This document shows, piece after piece, positions 63,187 to 64,000 of a DNA stretch of 64,000 nucleotides (position 1 is its first letter; every line of letters starts with the position of its first letter). The notes below the pieces were generated by a model. The model was given only the letters and a program-made list of their open reading frames with translations, ran no database searches and had not been told where the DNA came from. Origin of the DNA: Candidatus Thorarchaeota archaeon MP8T_1 (GTDB taxonomy: Archaea > Asgardarchaeota > Thorarchaeia > Thorarchaeales > Thorarchaeaceae); NCBI GenBank assembly GCA_002825465.1, contig PJER01000002.1, forward strand, positions 62,001 through 126,000. Reading direction: 5' to 3'. The position numbers and the translations under genes were made by a program.

Positions 63187-64000
63187 ATGAGATTCAGAAC
63201 AGAAGATATAATGCCCCCTCCTATTGTGAAACTTGCTGAAGCAGCAAAGAGGTTCATATCCTCTCCTGATTTTCTCGATTTGGGACAGGGATTACCCGGT
63301 CATATTCCTCCAGAAGATGCAATCACAGCGCTAAAGGACCGTCTTCCTCATCCTTCAACTCATCTCTACACAGCAGATCAAGGGCTCCTTGAATTGCGAG
63401 AAGAATTAGCTCTTTACTTGAGAGGAAATAATGGAATTGATATCAATCCCCTGAATGAGCTGGTCATTACTGCTGGTGCAAATAACGCGTTTGCAGGTAC
63501 AATACTGACATTACTTGAACCAAATGAGAGTGTGATAATGCCAACACCATACTATTTCAATTCGGTGATGGCAGTTCGGTTGGCTGGTGGGCGAGTCATC
63601 GAGGTACCAACAAGCGCTGATTTTCAACCAAATCCAACAGATATAGAGAACGCAATTGACAAGAAGACAAGAGCCATTTTCATTGTATCTCCAAATAATC
63701 CGACAGGTTCTGTCTATGCAAAGGAAACTATAGATAGAATCGTTGACATATGTTTAGAACATGAGATTGTTCTCATCTCTGATGAAACATATGCACGGAT
63801 GGTCTTTGATGGGGCATCTCATTATAGTCCTAGATTACGACGTGATGCCGCTGATAATGTCATAACAATTGGAAGCTTCTCAAAGGACTTTGGTATGAGT
63901 GGTTGGCGGGTTGGATTTGTTGCTGGACCAAAGGAGTTCACCGATGAATTTCTGAAAGTTCAAGACACAGTCAGTATTTGTGCTCCAACAGCAGGTCAAT
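63187..64000 (+). CDS. Class I/II PLP aminotransferase (3' end cut by window edge)
   Basis: 271 residues visible from ATG 63187. Fold-type I signatures: GLPGHIPP near the start, ITAGANNAFAGTI, SPNNPTGS, SDETYARM and the PLP-lysine SFSKDFGMSGWRVG. It is separate from the aminotransferase at 24299 (low identity by eye). Substrate unknown; the C-terminus is missing. Confidence 0.88.
   Translation, partial: MRFRTEDIMPPPIVKLAEAAKRFISSPDFLDLGQGLPGHIPPEDAITALKDRLPHPSTHLYTADQGLLELREELALYLRGNNGIDINPLNELVITAGANNAFAGTILTLLEPNESVIMPTPYYFNSVMAVRLAGGRVIEVPTSADFQPNPTDIENAIDKKTRAIFIVSPNNPTGSVYAKETIDRIVDICLEHEIVLISDETYARMVFDGASHYSPRLRRDAADNVITIGSFSKDFGMSGWRVGFVAGPKEFTDEFLKVQDTVSICAPTAGQ

Noticed and set aside
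1..64000. CRISPR arrays, insertion sequences, rRNA genes
   Set aside because: No spaced direct repeats, transposase motifs or rRNA signatures were found; the only repeat arrays are coding.

Overview
The window reads as a stretch of Asgard archaeal chromosome, most like the Thorarchaeia (lineage call is moderate confidence). Archaeal markers are TFB, aIF5A, a Nob1-type PIN/zinc-ribbon nuclease, PAC2, a geranylgeranylglyceryl-phosphate-type UbiA enzyme, TldD/TldE, several Lrp-like regulators, TATA-type promoters and CCA-encoding tRNA genes. The Asgard flavour comes from eukaryote-like trafficking genes: a Vps4 ATPase with MIT domain, an ESCRT-III (Snf7-like) protein, a B-box/PH-like protein ending in a Vps23/TSG101-type steadiness box, a longin-domain protein, a zinc-ribbon Yip1 protein and an alpha-SNAP-like TPR protein.

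Layout. 1-5757: ESCRT neighbourhood (Vps4, cut by the window edge; a BspA-repeat surface protein; ESCRT-III; the ESCRT-I-like steadiness-box protein). 5904-10552: TldD/TldE pair and ArgRS. 10553-18691: TFB with a strongly structured leader, a PPC-like surface protein, a longin protein, a Trm11-like methyltransferase, an AP-endonuclease-like TIM barrel, a DUF6125-like protein and UbiA. 18695-25474: Yip1, two regulator/membrane S-component-like pairs (one continuing into HypB), TraB-like protein, a small wHTH gene with palindromic operators, GrpB and an aminotransferase. 25531-31404: membrane protein, Lrp regulator, an unclassified structured RNA candidate, tRNA-His, a giant M6 metalloprotease and a broken partial copy of the tRNA-His 3' half that closes the segment. 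31586-39587: MFS transporter, DUF2804, M50-like protease, PH-like membrane protein, S9 peptidase, a broken LLM oxidoreductase and a double [4Fe-4S] protein with a stop near its 5' end. 39589-47198: beta-helix surface protein, subtilase, secreted protein, HTH regulator plus histidine kinase, M1-like peptidase. 47252-51366: a complete nickel uptake locus (NikR, NikM-N-Q fusion, NikO) with a phosphoesterase. 51418-64000: tRNA-Leu, surface protein, Lrp, aIF5A, NAD kinase, Nob1, YjbQ, SNAP-like TPR, FAD oxidoreductase, methyltransferase, orphan POR gamma subunit, PAC2, a CDF transporter with three C-terminal modules, and a partial aminotransferase.

How genes work together. Vps4, ESCRT-III and the steadiness-box protein form a plausible membrane-remodelling set. 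HypB plus the NikR-controlled transporter point to nickel supply for a [NiFe] enzyme encoded elsewhere. Many proteins share a secreted, Thr/Pro-stalk, C-terminal membrane-anchor design, indicating a rich protease- and adhesin-bearing cell surface. I saw no CRISPR array, transposase, integrase or rRNA gene. All family calls are by eye from sequence motifs; no searches were run.
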